A stretch of DNA of 64,000 nt, taken from assembly GCF_001620265.1 (NCBI RefSeq), contig NZ_CP012661.1, positions 1,054,001 through 1,118,000 on the forward strand, given 5' to 3'. Within the stretch, counting starts at the first letter, position 1. Each line of letters opens with the position of its first letter. This stretch comes from Frigidibacter mobilis. GTDB taxonomy: Bacteria > Pseudomonadota > Alphaproteobacteria > Rhodobacterales > Rhodobacteraceae. A program made the translations under genes and the position numbers. The notes beneath the pieces are model-generated. The model was not told the DNA's origin and did not search any database. It was given only the letters and a program-made list of their open reading frames with translations. Of this stretch, positions 16,766 to 25,560 are shown piece after piece.

Positions 16766-19384
16766 CTATCTTTGGGTGGGTGCCGAGGCGGGCACGGCTG
16801 GCGTAAGGGCGTGCATCGCCACAAGCGTTGCCATGCGGCACTCGTCAAGTGCCAGGGCCAGCATCGGTATGTCCCCGGCCCCCTCGCTTTCGAGTTGCCC
16901 CAGCAGCGCATGGGCGCGCGCCGCGCCCAACACCGCCGCGGCCCCGCCGATACGGTGGGCCGCTCTTGCTATGTCCGCAGCATCGCCGCCGCCATTGCGC
17001 AGATATTCCGCCAAGCCGGCAAGCTCGCCATCGAACTCGGCCAGCGCCGCGGCGTGGTGCCCGGGTTTCAGCAGGTCCAGCAGATCCCGGACCACCCGAT
17101 CGTCGATAATTGGTGTCTGTGACGGCAATATCGCGTCTGGCATCGCCTGCACCACCGGGGCCGTGGCGGATCGCGACAGCACATCTTGCAGCTTGGCCAG
17201 GGTAATCGGCTTGACGATCACCTCTTCCATTCCGCAGGCGCGGAAGCGGGCGATCTCGTCGGGGAAGGCATGGGCGGTCAGGCCGACGATGGGGGTGTTG
17301 GCCGAGGCCCCGCCCTGGCGGATTCGTACCGAGGCCTCGACGCCATCCATCATCGGCATGCTGATATCCATCAGGACCAGGTCGAACGCGGTGCCGGCGG
17401 CAAGTGCCACGGCCTCGGGGCCATCTATGGCTTCGGTCACGCTGTGGCCGCAATGCTCCAGCATCTCGCGCAGCACCTCGCGGTTGATCGGGTTGTCCTC
17501 GGCGATGAGCACTCGGCACCCCTGTGTCGCGCCTTGGGCGGCGGTGGCGCCGACAACCCCTTGCGCCTGCGTCTGCAGGCCCTGTTCCTCGGGGAAGAGC
17601 AGCGGTACCGTGAACCAGAAGGTGCTGCCCGCGCCCGGACGGCTCTCCACGCCAATCTCGCCCTTCATGCAGGCCACGGCTCGGCGCGCGATGCCAAGCC
17701 CCAGCCCGGTGCCCTGCCGGACGCGGGAATATCCGTCATCCAACGTCTCGAAATCCTCGAAGATCCGCCCCACTTTCTCGTCGGGGATACCGATGCCGGT
17801 ATCGGATACCTCCACGCGCAAGATCGGCTCGCCCTCGCAGGGGGTGGCGACCTGTGCGCTGATGACGATCACGCCGCCATCCGTGAACTTGATGGCGTTG
17901 CCCAGCAGGTTGGACAGGACCTGCGCGAACAGCCGGCGGTAGCCGCGGATCCGGGGCAGGCCGGCCACCGGCAGCGCCAGCTGCAGAGAGTTGTTGAGCC
18001 GCTCGGCCATCGGCCGCGATTGCTCGACGATCTCGAGGATTAGCCCGATCACGTCGAAGGCCTCGCACTCGTCGTGCAGCTCGCACCCGTCAAGACGCGT
18101 CAGTTCTAGCACATCATTGATCTGCTCCAGGGCAGACAGGCTGCAACTGCGCGCGATGCGCAGGAAATGTGCCTGTTTGTCCGAAACCTCCGTGGTCTCC
18201 ATCACTATGTCGATCGCGGCGATGAGACCGTTGAGCGGGGTGCGCATCTCGTGGCTCATCACCGCCAGAAAGCGCGATTTCACCTCGGCATTGTGCAGAG
18301 CTTCATCGCGCGCGCGCTGAAGGTTGTCATTGATGCGCAGGCGTTCCGAAATGTCGCGGAAGTAGCCGAAGAAAATCACCTCTCCATGCGCGTCCTGATC
18401 CGAAGTGACCGTCGCCTCGACCGGAATTTCCAGCCCGTCCTTGCGCCGCGCCACCAGGATCCGCCGGCCACCGTTCAGGATGGCGGCCCGTTCCAGGTTC
18501 TGGGCGACGCTGGCGAGCGGGTTGTAATGCGCCCGTCGGTCCCGCTCGGGGATGATCAGTTCGCCGAAATCCGCGCCAAGGGTTTCGGCCCTGCTGTAAC
18601 CGAAGACCGATTCTGCCGCCGAATTGCAGGTGATGATCCTGCCATTCGCGTCCGCCACCATCACGGCGTCCAGCGAACCCTCGATAGCTTTCTCGAGGTT
18701 TGCCTTTATCCGCTCGTTCTGGGCGGCGCGCAGCTGCAGGCGCCGCAACAGCACGATCGTGGCGCTGGTCACGGCAAGCAGCAAAAGGATCAGGATGATC
18801 GCAAGAAGCGAGAAACCAAGCAAAAGATCCTGCAAGCTCGCGCGCTTCTCGGCGGCATCGGACACCAGCAGCATCAGGGCAGTGATCGAAAAGGTGCGGG
18901 TCATCTCGGCCTGATGCCCGATTTCGGCAATCAGCGCCGGCAGTTCGGCGCGCAGGGCGGCATCCGGTAGGTCGATGGTGGCGGCGAGAGCGCGGATGCG
19001 GGTCTCCAGCTGTCGCCAACTCGCCCGCATCGACTCGTCAGCATACCAGCGGACCTTGGCCATATTGGCCTCGATGACTTCCGCCCTGCTGAACAGGATA
19101 TCGTAGCGCAGCCGGAGTTCGACCAGAGCCTCTGGTCGATCCGGCGAGAGCGAGGCCTGCAGGGTCGCATCATGCAGTTTCAGCATGTCCACCTCGATCT
19201 GGCTGATCAGCCAGGTGGTGTTGTCGGTCTGCGTTGCATGAACCCGCTCGATATTCTGCTCGACCCGGCCAGCGACCAGCAAAAGTGTGGACAGCCCGCA
19301 CAGAATCACAAGCGCCAACAGCAAAGGTGCGACCGCGCCGCGCTGCGCAATCGGCATCCCGCCGGGCTTTTGGAGGAGACCCAT
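16766..19384 (-). CDS. Hybrid sensor histidine kinase with PAS, receiver and Hpt domains
   Basis: 872 residues from the ATG at 19384, which overlaps the preceding stop as TGATG (a further ATG at 19420 is in frame). A membrane segment near residues 16-38, an extracytoplasmic helical domain of about 150 residues, and a second membrane segment near 195-220 are followed by a PAS domain (SLDAVMVADANGRIITCNSA). HisKA has FLAVMSHEMRTPLNG with the phosphorylated His near 378; HATPase_c shows NLLGNAIKFTDGG, DTGIGIP and GTGLGLGIARR. A receiver follows with AEDN and LVLMDISMPMMDG (Asp about 672), then an Hpt domain with AAHRIGGAAAVLGA (His about 811). All relay residues are present, so it can phosphorelay, probably to the divergent response regulator at 20186. 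Signal unknown. Confidence 0.93.
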   Translation of the reverse strand: MGLLQKPGGMPIAQRGAVAPLLLALVILCGLSTLLLVAGRVEQNIERVHATQTDNTTWLISQIEVDMLKLHDATLQASLSPDRPEALVELRLRYDILFSRAEVIEANMAKVRWYADESMRASWRQLETRIRALAATIDLPDAALRAELPALIAEIGHQAEMTRTFSITALMLLVSDAAEKRASLQDLLLGFSLLAIILILLLLAVTSATIVLLRRLQLRAAQNERIKANLEKAIEGSLDAVMVADANGRIITCNSAAESVFGYSRAETLGADFGELIIPERDRRAHYNPLASVAQNLERAAILNGGRRILVARRKDGLEIPVEATVTSDQDAHGEVIFFGYFRDISERLRINDNLQRARDEALHNAEVKSRFLAVMSHEMRTPLNGLIAAIDIVMETTEVSDKQAHFLRIARSCSLSALEQINDVLELTRLDGCELHDECEAFDVIGLILEIVEQSRPMAERLNNSLQLALPVAGLPRIRGYRRLFAQVLSNLLGNAIKFTDGGVIVISAQVATPCEGEPILRVEVSDTGIGIPDEKVGRIFEDFETLDDGYSRVRQGTGLGLGIARRAVACMKGEIGVESRPGAGSTFWFTVPLLFPEEQGLQTQAQGVVGATAAQGATQGCRVLIAEDNPINREVLREMLEHCGHSVTEAIDGPEAVALAAGTAFDLVLMDISMPMMDGVEASVRIRQGGASANTPIVGLTAHAFPDEIARFRACGMEEVIVKPITLAKLQDVLSRSATAPVVQAMPDAILPSQTPIIDDRVVRDLLDLLKPGHHAAALAEFDGELAGLAEYLRNGGGDAADIARAAHRIGGAAAVLGAARAHALLGQLESEGAGDIPMLALALDECRMATLVAMHALTPAVPASAPTQR

Positions 19385-19914
19385 CACTCGGGCATGCTCT
19401 GGATGCGGACGATCTGCCATATGCTGCGGGCATAGACGATCTCGTTCTGGAATGCAGGATCCGAATCATAGGGGTAGACCAGCCACAGCGGGCCCTTCTG
19501 GCGGCGCGAAAAAGGCTGGCCGTTGAGCCGCGTCGCCAGAATCGGAGCCTCCGCGCCAAGCTCGGTCACGTTGATCACGACCCGGTAGTCGTTGATCGCG
19601 ATCAGTTCCACCTTTCCGGTGACGATGCCCGCCGCAGCAAGTACAGCCTGCAGCGAGGGGCCCGAGAATGTCAGCGCCTCGGCGGTCCAGATCGTCGTTG
19701 TGACAAAACTATGTTGTGGCAACGCCTCAAGGTCGGCGCGGCTCAGCACCACCTCACCTGCCTTGCTGGCAATGGTCAGCAGGTCATGATGGGCGGCCCT
19801 TGCCGCGCCGGGATGCAGGAGCATCGCTGCGCCCGCCGCAAGCACTTGCCTGCGGGCAAGCCCCGCGGGGCCGCTTGTCTGGGGTCTGCCTTGACTTGTC
19901 ACCATGCCTGCCAT
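19384..19914 (-). CDS. Exported molybdopterin-fold protein without Mo-ligand cysteine
   Basis: 176 residues. The N-terminus has a twin-arginine-like LARRQVLAAGAAMLL followed by an AARAA cleavage region, so it is exported. The rest resembles the small oxidoreductase molybdopterin-binding (SUOX-fold) domains: LTFSGPSLQAVLAAAGI, LIAINDYRVVI, PLWLVYPYD and SIWQIVRIQ. Known enzymes of this fold bind molybdenum through a cysteine; this mature protein has none, so it is probably not a working molybdoenzyme. It is translationally coupled to the hybrid histidine kinase, suggesting that it is a periplasmic sensor partner, which is inference. Start at 19914 or 19905; an ATG at 19989 is in frame but lies in the repeat region. 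Confidence 0.75.
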   Translation of the reverse strand: MAGMVTSQGRPQTSGPAGLARRQVLAAGAAMLLHPGAARAAHHDLLTIASKAGEVVLSRADLEALPQHSFVTTTIWTAEALTFSGPSLQAVLAAAGIVTGKVELIAINDYRVVINVTELGAEAPILATRLNGQPFSRRQKGPLWLVYPYDSDPAFQNEIVYARSIWQIVRIQSMPE

Positions 19915-19944
19915 CCTGCACCCCTGCCGTGATCGGCGGAATGG

Positions 19945-19989
19945 CCTAACGCATTGTTCATCGGCGAAATACCCTAACGCATTGTTCAT
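19945..19989. repeat. Two 17-bp direct repeats CCTAACGCATTGTTCAT
   Basis: CCTAACGCATTGTTCAT is found at 19945-19961 and at 19973-19989 (28-bp period), each followed by a similar C-rich/GAAA stretch (CGGCGAAA and TCGTGAAA). They lie in the divergent promoter region between the kinase operon and the LuxR-type regulator and are likely a regulator binding pair. Confidence 0.65.
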
Positions 19990-20185
19990 TCGTGAAAGAT
20001 ACTATCTTAGGTATAGATCTCGCGCAAAAGGAGAGCTCCGGTGCATCCGGTTCGCCGAATATTTACAGTGACTGGCTGCTTAGGTAGCTGGACATACTCT
20101 GGACCTCCTGAGCCACTGGCCTAAGTGCGGATCACGCGGAACCGCAGGAACCTGTTTTGCCGAGGAACGATATGGCCTCTTCGAC

Positions 20186-20833
20186 ATGACCACTGGCACG
20201 ACCCAAAAGTCCCGTATCTTGATTGCGGACGATCACCTTCTGGTTCGAGAGGTCGTTGCCAGCTATCTGGCGACGCAGCGCGGCGCTGTGGTCAGCGGCG
20301 CCGATACCTTGACCGATGCCCTGGCCCTGATTGCCAAGGATGGCCCCTTCGATCTGGTGATGCTGGATCTGGCGATGCCGGGAATGAACGGGCTGGGCGG
20401 CTTGTCGCAGGCCCTTGCGGCAAACGCGCCACGTCCTGTGGTGCTGTTCTCGGGGCAGGCGACGCGGGCTGTGGTCTTCGAGGCGCTGGAGCTTGGCGCG
20501 GCGGGATTCATCCCCAAAAACCTGTCGGCGCGATCACTGCTCAACGCGGTAAAATTCGTGCTGTCGGGCGAGGTGTTCCTGCCTTCGAACTACTTTGCCA
20601 GCCATACGACCCCGGTAGCGGCCGGGCCCGCCGGCAAGGCCCTGTCTGCGCGCGAAGTGCAGGTCCTGCGCGGCGTACGCAATGGCTTGATGAACAAGGA
20701 AATTGCGCGACAGCTTGACCTGAGTGAGGCAACGGTCAAGATGTATGTCCGGGCGATCTGCAGCAAGCTTGAGGTAAAGAACCGCACGCAAGCCGCGATA
20801 CTGGCGGCCGAGGTTTTGCCTGACCAGGACTAG
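20186..20833 (+). CDS. LuxR/NarL-type response regulator
   Basis: 215 residues. Receiver domain: ADDH at residues 14-17, the phospho-acceptor Asp in LVMLDLAMPGMNG near residue 58, the conserved Ser/Thr-type switch at LFSG and Lys in FIPKNLS. A LuxR/GerE helix-turn-helix follows: ALSAREVQVLRGVRNGLMNKEIARQL and SEATVKMYVRAICSKLEVKNRTQA. It is divergently arranged from the kinase operon and is the probable partner of the hybrid kinase. The direct repeats in between may be its own targets. Confidence 0.92.
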   Translation: MTTGTTQKSRILIADDHLLVREVVASYLATQRGAVVSGADTLTDALALIAKDGPFDLVMLDLAMPGMNGLGGLSQALAANAPRPVVLFSGQATRAVVFEALELGAAGFIPKNLSARSLLNAVKFVLSGEVFLPSNYFASHTTPVAAGPAGKALSAREVQVLRGVRNGLMNKEIARQLDLSEATVKMYVRAICSKLEVKNRTQAAILAAEVLPDQD

Positions 20834-21033
20834 GTTCCGCTGCAATATGTTCCCTGTCGGGGTGCGAGGCCCTCGCTGACTCAAGTCAGGGGGCTGAACA
20901 CGGTACGCGACGCAGCGCAGCCCGCGAGGCGCGTCCAGCACAGAGACCTGCGAGAGATGAGCGCCCGGACTGTTCAGCATTCAAAGGGGCGCGCCCGGCG
21001 GGCGACGGTCTGTTTCGGAAGAAAAGGGTTGCC

Positions 21034-21261
21034 TTACAGGAAAGCCGACATAACCCAGATGACGGCAACGGCGAGCATTGCCGCGCAGGTGCCGTAAAGC
21101 AGCCGCCAGAACCACCTTTGGTTGTAGACGGGCGCTTTCTCCCAGCAATCGCTGCAGCGAGACGTACCGAACCGCATGCGGTAGCCGCATTTCGTGCAGC
21201 TGTAGATCCGTTGTTCGGCGTCTGGGTGATCTGTACGATTTGCGTGGCGCTGAGCGAACAT
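21034..21261 (-). CDS. Small zinc-ribbon membrane protein
   Basis: 75 residues. The start ATG at 21261 has a strong ribosome site (AAAGGAG, 8 bases upstream). Two CxxC pairs (CTKC and CSDC) form a probable zinc ribbon, followed by one membrane segment (WRLLYGTCAAMLAVAVIWVMSAFL) at the very C-terminus. No known family recognised. It stands alone between the response regulator and tRNA-His on the opposite strand. Confidence 0.6.
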   Translation of the reverse strand: MFAQRHANRTDHPDAEQRIYSCTKCGYRMRFGTSRCSDCWEKAPVYNQRWFWRLLYGTCAAMLAVAVIWVMSAFL

Positions 21262-21465
21262 GCGGTTCTCCTTTCGTAATTGACGATAGGAGGCACGGCG
21301 AAGACACGCAAAACTGCGTCGGTATACCGTAGCGGCGCGTAGGGAGAGGCCAGGTATCTTTCGGTTGAGCATTCGGCAGGCCGGGGTTGGCCGTAATCCG
21401 CCCCGCGATCACACTGCACCTGGCCCTTGCATTCGGACGACGCAGCCGCTAAATGCGCCGGCAGT

Positions 21466-21542
21466 GCCGCCTTAGCTCAGTTGGTTAGAGCACCAGATTG
21501 TGGATCTGGGGGTCTCCCGTTCAAGTCGGGAAGGCGGTACCA
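21466..21542 (+). tRNA. tRNA-His (GTG), alphaproteobacterial type
   Basis: GCCGCCTTAGCTCAG at the 5' end, anticodon loop TTGTGGA (GTG), T-arm CCCGTTCAAGTCGGG, 3' acceptor AGGCGGT then A and encoded CCA; 77 nt. The base at -1 is T rather than the usual G, and the discriminator is A rather than C. This lack of the G-1:C73 identity pair is the known alphaproteobacterial departure. Confidence 0.95.
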
Positions 21543-21907
21543 TTCATCCATGACTGCCGAAATTGGGTTGACGCACAGGCGCGGGTTCTGTGCGGCCTAG
21601 GGATGGGATGGGGGCTTGCGCGCCTTTTGCCAAGGCAGATGGTCCGGCGGATATGCCTCGGCTCCGGCCTGCGTCTGGACGGCGGCACATGCCCGTGGCA
21701 TTTTTGCGTTGGACGGCAAGGTTTTGCGCATCGCAGCATCAAGGTGCTGCACCTGCGAAGGGACTGCGCTATGAGGGCGCGGTCGGGGTGTGGAGCGGGG
21801 TTGCGATTCGGGCCAGTCGGGGCCCGGGGCTGCAAGGAATCAGGCTGGCAAAGGTGCCGGAGACGACAGGCAGAACGGTTCGGCTTCACCGTTGACAGGA
21901 GCCAGCA
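21543..21907. other. Leader/intergenic region before opgG
   Basis: 365 bases with no gene seen. Open frames on both strands lack start signals and family patterns. A ribosome site AGGAG at 21896-21900 lies at its end before the opgG start. Confidence 0.5.
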
Positions 21908-23545
21908 TTGCGATCGTCAGACAGAATGAGAACAAGAAACGCCACTCCCTCCCTTTCGATGACCCGGCGCGGGCTTTTCAACTCGGCCGCCTGCAGCGCC
22001 CTGATGGTTGTCGCCGGTCAGCCCATTTGGGCACAGGATGCTGCACCTTCCGAAGCGCCGGTGGCCGAGTCTGCGCCTGCCGCGCCTCCGCCGTTTTCCT
22101 TCGACCTGCTGACCGAGGCGATGCGCGAACGTGCGCTGAAGGACCCCGAGCCAGTGCCGCCGCTGGAGGGGTTTCTGGCAGACCTTGGCTATGATGATTA
22201 CCGCCAGATCAACTTCCTGCCGGAGCGGGCGCGCTGGGCTGTGCCCGGCAGTCAGTTCCGGGTACAGGCCTATCACATGGGCTGGCTTTTTGCCGAGCCG
22301 GTGCGGGTGTTCGACGTAGTGGATGGCACCGCGCAGGAGATCGTGTTCTCGACCGACGATTTCGAATACCGGCATGAGCTCGGTGAGCGGGTGCCGCATC
22401 ACTTCAACCTGCCGGGCGTGGCAGGCTTCCGGCTGCATTATGCGCTGAACCGCGCCGATGTGCTGGACGAGCTGGTATCCTTTGTCGGGGCCAGCTATTT
22501 CCGCGCGCTTGGTCGGCACAACAGCTATGGCCTGTCGGCCCGTGGGCTGGCGATCAATACCGGGCTGCCGGGGGGCGAGGAGTTTCCGCGCTTCACCGCC
22601 TTCTATCTGGAGCGCCCGCAGGACGGGGCACAGCAGGTCGTCGTGAATGCCTCGCTGGAGAGCCCCAGCGTCACCGGCGCCTACCGCTTCGTCATCACCC
22701 CTGGTGCCGACACGGTCATGGAGGTGACGGCACGGCTGTTCTTCCGTGCCGATGTGGCGCAGCTGGGGGTGGCGCCGCTGACGTCGATGTTCCTCTACGC
22801 TGCCAACAACCGTGAATACTTCACCGATTATCGCCCCAAGGTGCATGACAGCGACGGGTTGATGATTGTCCGGCCGAACGGCGAGGTGCTGTGGCGCGCG
22901 TTGAACAACCCGCCGCGGCTGTCGGTGTCGGTGCTGGCGGAACCGGCCATGCGCAGCTTCGGGCTCTATCAGCGCGATCGTGACTTCGAACATTATCAAG
23001 ATGCCGAGGCGCGCTATGAAAAACGGCCCTCGCTGGCGGTGGAGCCGTTGGGGAACTGGGGCGCCGGCTCGGTGCGGCTGGTCGAGATCCCGTCGGATCT
23101 TGAGGTGAACGACAATATCGTTTCGTTCTGGGCGCCGGATGAGGCCATCCGCGCCGGGGAGATGCGGGAATTTCGCTACCGCCTGCACTGGGGCGCGCTG
23201 CCCCCCGATCCGAACGGCGATCTGGCCTGGGTGGCGGATACCCGCGCAGGCAGCGGCGGGGTTTCCGGGGCCAAGGCGGAACCGGGCACGCGGAAGTTCG
23301 TTGTGGATTTCGAAGGCGGCGTGCTGGGACAGCTTCCTGCAGGCGCCGAGGTTACCCCGGTGGTGAGCATCATGGGGGGGGACGCGCTGACCACGGTGCT
23401 GTCGAAAATTGATGGAACCCGGATCTGGCGTCTGGTCGTGGATGTCCGCGGCCGGCCCGGAACCGTGACAGAGCTGGTTGCCCATGTAGCGGGCTACGAC
23501 CGAAAATTGACTGAAAACTGGCTGTATCAATGGGTGCAGGAATGA
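21908..23545 (+). CDS. opgG: Periplasmic glucan biosynthesis protein OpgG/MdoG
   Basis: 545 residues from TTG 21908, which is preceded by AGGAG at proper spacing; ATG 21926 is an alternative. A twin-arginine-like signal (MTRRGLFNSAACSALMVVAG, residues 18 on) precedes the mature part. The body shows OpgG/OpgD hallmarks: GYDDYRQINFLPERARW, FDLLTEAMRERA, YFRALGRHNSYGLSARGLAI and YAANNREYFTDYRPKVHDSDGL (conserved D and E glucan-site residues). OpgG acts in the periplasm on the beta-1,2 glucan backbone made by OpgH. Its TGA overlaps the next ATG. Confidence 0.93.
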   Translation: MRSSDRMRTRNATPSLSMTRRGLFNSAACSALMVVAGQPIWAQDAAPSEAPVAESAPAAPPPFSFDLLTEAMRERALKDPEPVPPLEGFLADLGYDDYRQINFLPERARWAVPGSQFRVQAYHMGWLFAEPVRVFDVVDGTAQEIVFSTDDFEYRHELGERVPHHFNLPGVAGFRLHYALNRADVLDELVSFVGASYFRALGRHNSYGLSARGLAINTGLPGGEEFPRFTAFYLERPQDGAQQVVVNASLESPSVTGAYRFVITPGADTVMEVTARLFFRADVAQLGVAPLTSMFLYAANNREYFTDYRPKVHDSDGLMIVRPNGEVLWRALNNPPRLSVSVLAEPAMRSFGLYQRDRDFEHYQDAEARYEKRPSLAVEPLGNWGAGSVRLVEIPSDLEVNDNIVSFWAPDEAIRAGEMREFRYRLHWGALPPDPNGDLAWVADTRAGSGGVSGAKAEPGTRKFVVDFEGGVLGQLPAGAEVTPVVSIMGGDALTTVLSKIDGTRIWRLVVDVRGRPGTVTELVAHVAGYDRKLTENWLYQWVQE

Positions 23546-23724
23546 GCTTTCTGAAGGGCGACATGCAAGAGCAAGACCCCGATCACGTCGGAACTACCAT
23601 CGGGGCCCTTCCGGCCGCCCCCTTGCCTATGCCTCGGCAGGTGCTCGAGCAACCGAGTCGGTTGTGGGCACGGCTGGCCGCAGTCTTCGGGGCCGGGGTT
23701 CGAACCCGCGGGCTTGGAAGCTAA
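23542..23724 (+). other. Original opgH 5' end, cut off by an in-frame TAA
   Basis: ATG at 23542 overlaps the opgG stop (ATGA) and has AGGA just upstream. It is open for 60 codons including LPAAPLPMPRQVL, which matches the APLxMPxQ pattern seen near the N-terminus of many OpgH proteins. A TAA at 23722-23724 ends it, but the same frame continues at once into the rest of OpgH. I read it as the true N-terminus of opgH separated by a nonsense codon. Confidence 0.55.
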
Positions 23725-23727
23725 ATC

Positions 23728-25560
23728 TTGTCGCCCCAGCCGACGAGCCTGCCCCGGACCTGGGCCGCGCGCAGTCTTGCACTGGCGTTGGCCATCGGCC
23801 TTGGCATGGCGGCAGGCGCGCTGTTCTTGCAATATGGCTCTGGCGATGGCCTGCAGGCGATGGACTGGCTGCGCAGCGGATTGATCCTGCTGTCGACCTT
23901 CTGGCTTGCCTGGGGCGCCTGTCAGGGCTTGCTGGGGCTGTTCTCCCGGAGCAGCCCTTCTGTCATTCCGGCCCTTGCGAAAGACGTGCCCGCGATCAGT
24001 GGCCGTACGGTGATCCTGGTCCCGGTCTATAACGAAGAACCGGCGCCGGTGCTGGCGCGGGTTGCGGCGATGGATGCCTCGCTGGCCGCGCTGGGGCTGA
24101 CGGACAGGTTCGATTTCGCCATCCTGTCCGACACCCGCAATGACGAGATCGCGGCGGCCGAGCGGCGCTGGTTCCTGAAGCTGCTGGCCGAGACCGGCGG
24201 CGAGGGCCGGATATTCTACCGCCGCCGCGCGCTGAACACCGGCAAGAAGGCCGGCAATATCGAGGATTTCATAGAGCGGTCGGGCGCGGCCTACGAGTTT
24301 GCGCTGATCCTGGATGCCGACAGCCTGATGGAGGGCGGCACCATTGCCGAGATGGTGCGGCGGATGGAGGCGGACCCGAAGCTGGGCCTGCTGCAATCGC
24401 TGCCGAAGGTGATCGAGGCGGAGTCGCGTTTTGGCCGCGCCATGCAGTTTTCCGCCAGCTTCTATTCCCCGATCTTCGCGCGTGGCCTTGCCACGCTGCA
24501 GGGCCATACCGGCCCGTTCTGGGGTCATAATGCGATGGTGCGGGTGCAGGCCTTTGCCCAAAGCTGCGGCCTGCCGGTGCTAGCCGGCGATCCGCCCTTT
24601 GGCGGCCATATCATGAGCCATGACTATGTCGAGGCGGCGCTGCTGGCCCGTGCCGGCTGGACGGTGCGGGTGGATGTCGATCTGGAGGGTTCGTTCGAGG
24701 AGGGGCCCGAGAACATCATCGACTATGCCAAGCGCGACCGCCGCTGGTGCCAGGGCAACCTGCAGCATTCGCGGTTGCTGATGGCGCCGGGCCTGAAGCC
24801 GTGGAGCCGGTTCGTGTTCGTGCAGGGCATCTTGGCCTATATCGCGCCGCTGTTCTGGCTGGGATTCATCGCGGCCTCCATCGCCGCCATCGTGCTGGCG
24901 CCGGTGCCGGACTATTTCCCGACACCCTATGAGCAGCTGTTCCCGATCTTCCCGCACAATGACACGGCCAAGGCGGTGGAACTGGCCATCGGCATCTTCG
25001 GGCTGCTGCTGCTGCCCAAGCTGCTGATTGCCGCCCATGCCGGCTGGACCGGGCGCGCCCGCGGCTTTGGCGGGGGCTGGACCGGGCTGCGCTCCACGCT
25101 GACGGAACTACTGTTCTCCAGCGTGATCGCGCCGGTGATGCTGATGTATCAGACCCGTTCGGTCGCGCAGGTGATGTTCGGCCTGGACAGCGGCTGGCCG
25201 ACCAACAATCGTGGTGATGGCACGCTTGGCATTGTCGAGGCCTGGGCCAACAGCCGCTGGATTGCGCTGACCGGCCTGGCCGGGCTGCTGTTCGTGTGGT
25301 GGCTGACGCCGGTGCTGGTGGCCTGGTTGCTGCCTGTGGGGCTGCCGATGCTGTTTGCGCCGCAGTTGATCGCCTGGTCCTCTCAGCGCAGCGGCCCGGC
25401 GCGGACCGGTGCTGCACGACTGTTCACGGTTCCGGCCGAGATCGCGCCAAGCCCGGTAGTCTTGGCCTGGAAGCATATCCTGGCCGCCTGGTCCGGCGCC
25501 GCCGATGCCGCATCGCCCAGCAGCAGCCCGGTGGCGGGGCCTGCAACGTCCTATGCCTGA
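23728..25560 (+). CDS. opgH: Glucan glucosyltransferase OpgH/MdoH
   Basis: 610 residues counted from the TTG at 23728. OpgH is an inner-membrane family-2 glycosyltransferase that polymerises UDP-glucose into the beta-glucan backbone. Two membrane segments lie at the start, then the cytoplasmic GT domain: ILVPVYNEEP, DADSLMEGG (D-x-D), and the acceptor/processivity motifs HDYVEAALLARAGW and QGNLQHSR (Q-x2-R-W-type RRWCQGN). At least four further membrane segments follow. The first 60 codons are separated by a TAA (see 23542-23724), so this start would be a re-start without good ribosome site. Either expression is reduced or the TAA is a sequence error. Confidence 0.85.
   Translation: MSPQPTSLPRTWAARSLALALAIGLGMAAGALFLQYGSGDGLQAMDWLRSGLILLSTFWLAWGACQGLLGLFSRSSPSVIPALAKDVPAISGRTVILVPVYNEEPAPVLARVAAMDASLAALGLTDRFDFAILSDTRNDEIAAAERRWFLKLLAETGGEGRIFYRRRALNTGKKAGNIEDFIERSGAAYEFALILDADSLMEGGTIAEMVRRMEADPKLGLLQSLPKVIEAESRFGRAMQFSASFYSPIFARGLATLQGHTGPFWGHNAMVRVQAFAQSCGLPVLAGDPPFGGHIMSHDYVEAALLARAGWTVRVDVDLEGSFEEGPENIIDYAKRDRRWCQGNLQHSRLLMAPGLKPWSRFVFVQGILAYIAPLFWLGFIAASIAAIVLAPVPDYFPTPYEQLFPIFPHNDTAKAVELAIGIFGLLLLPKLLIAAHAGWTGRARGFGGGWTGLRSTLTELLFSSVIAPVMLMYQTRSVAQVMFGLDSGWPTNNRGDGTLGIVEAWANSRWIALTGLAGLLFVWWLTPVLVAWLLPVGLPMLFAPQLIAWSSQRSGPARTGAARLFTVPAEIAPSPVVLAWKHILAAWSGAADAASPSSSPVAGPATSYA

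Noticed and set aside
20840..20890. TGACT/AGTCA small palindrome after the response regulator as terminator
   Set aside because: Stem is only 5 bp with a 2-base loop and no T run.
23696..23707. GGGTTCGAACCC, resembling a tRNA T-arm
   Set aside because: A 12-bp palindrome inside opgH; no other tRNA arm is nearby on either strand.
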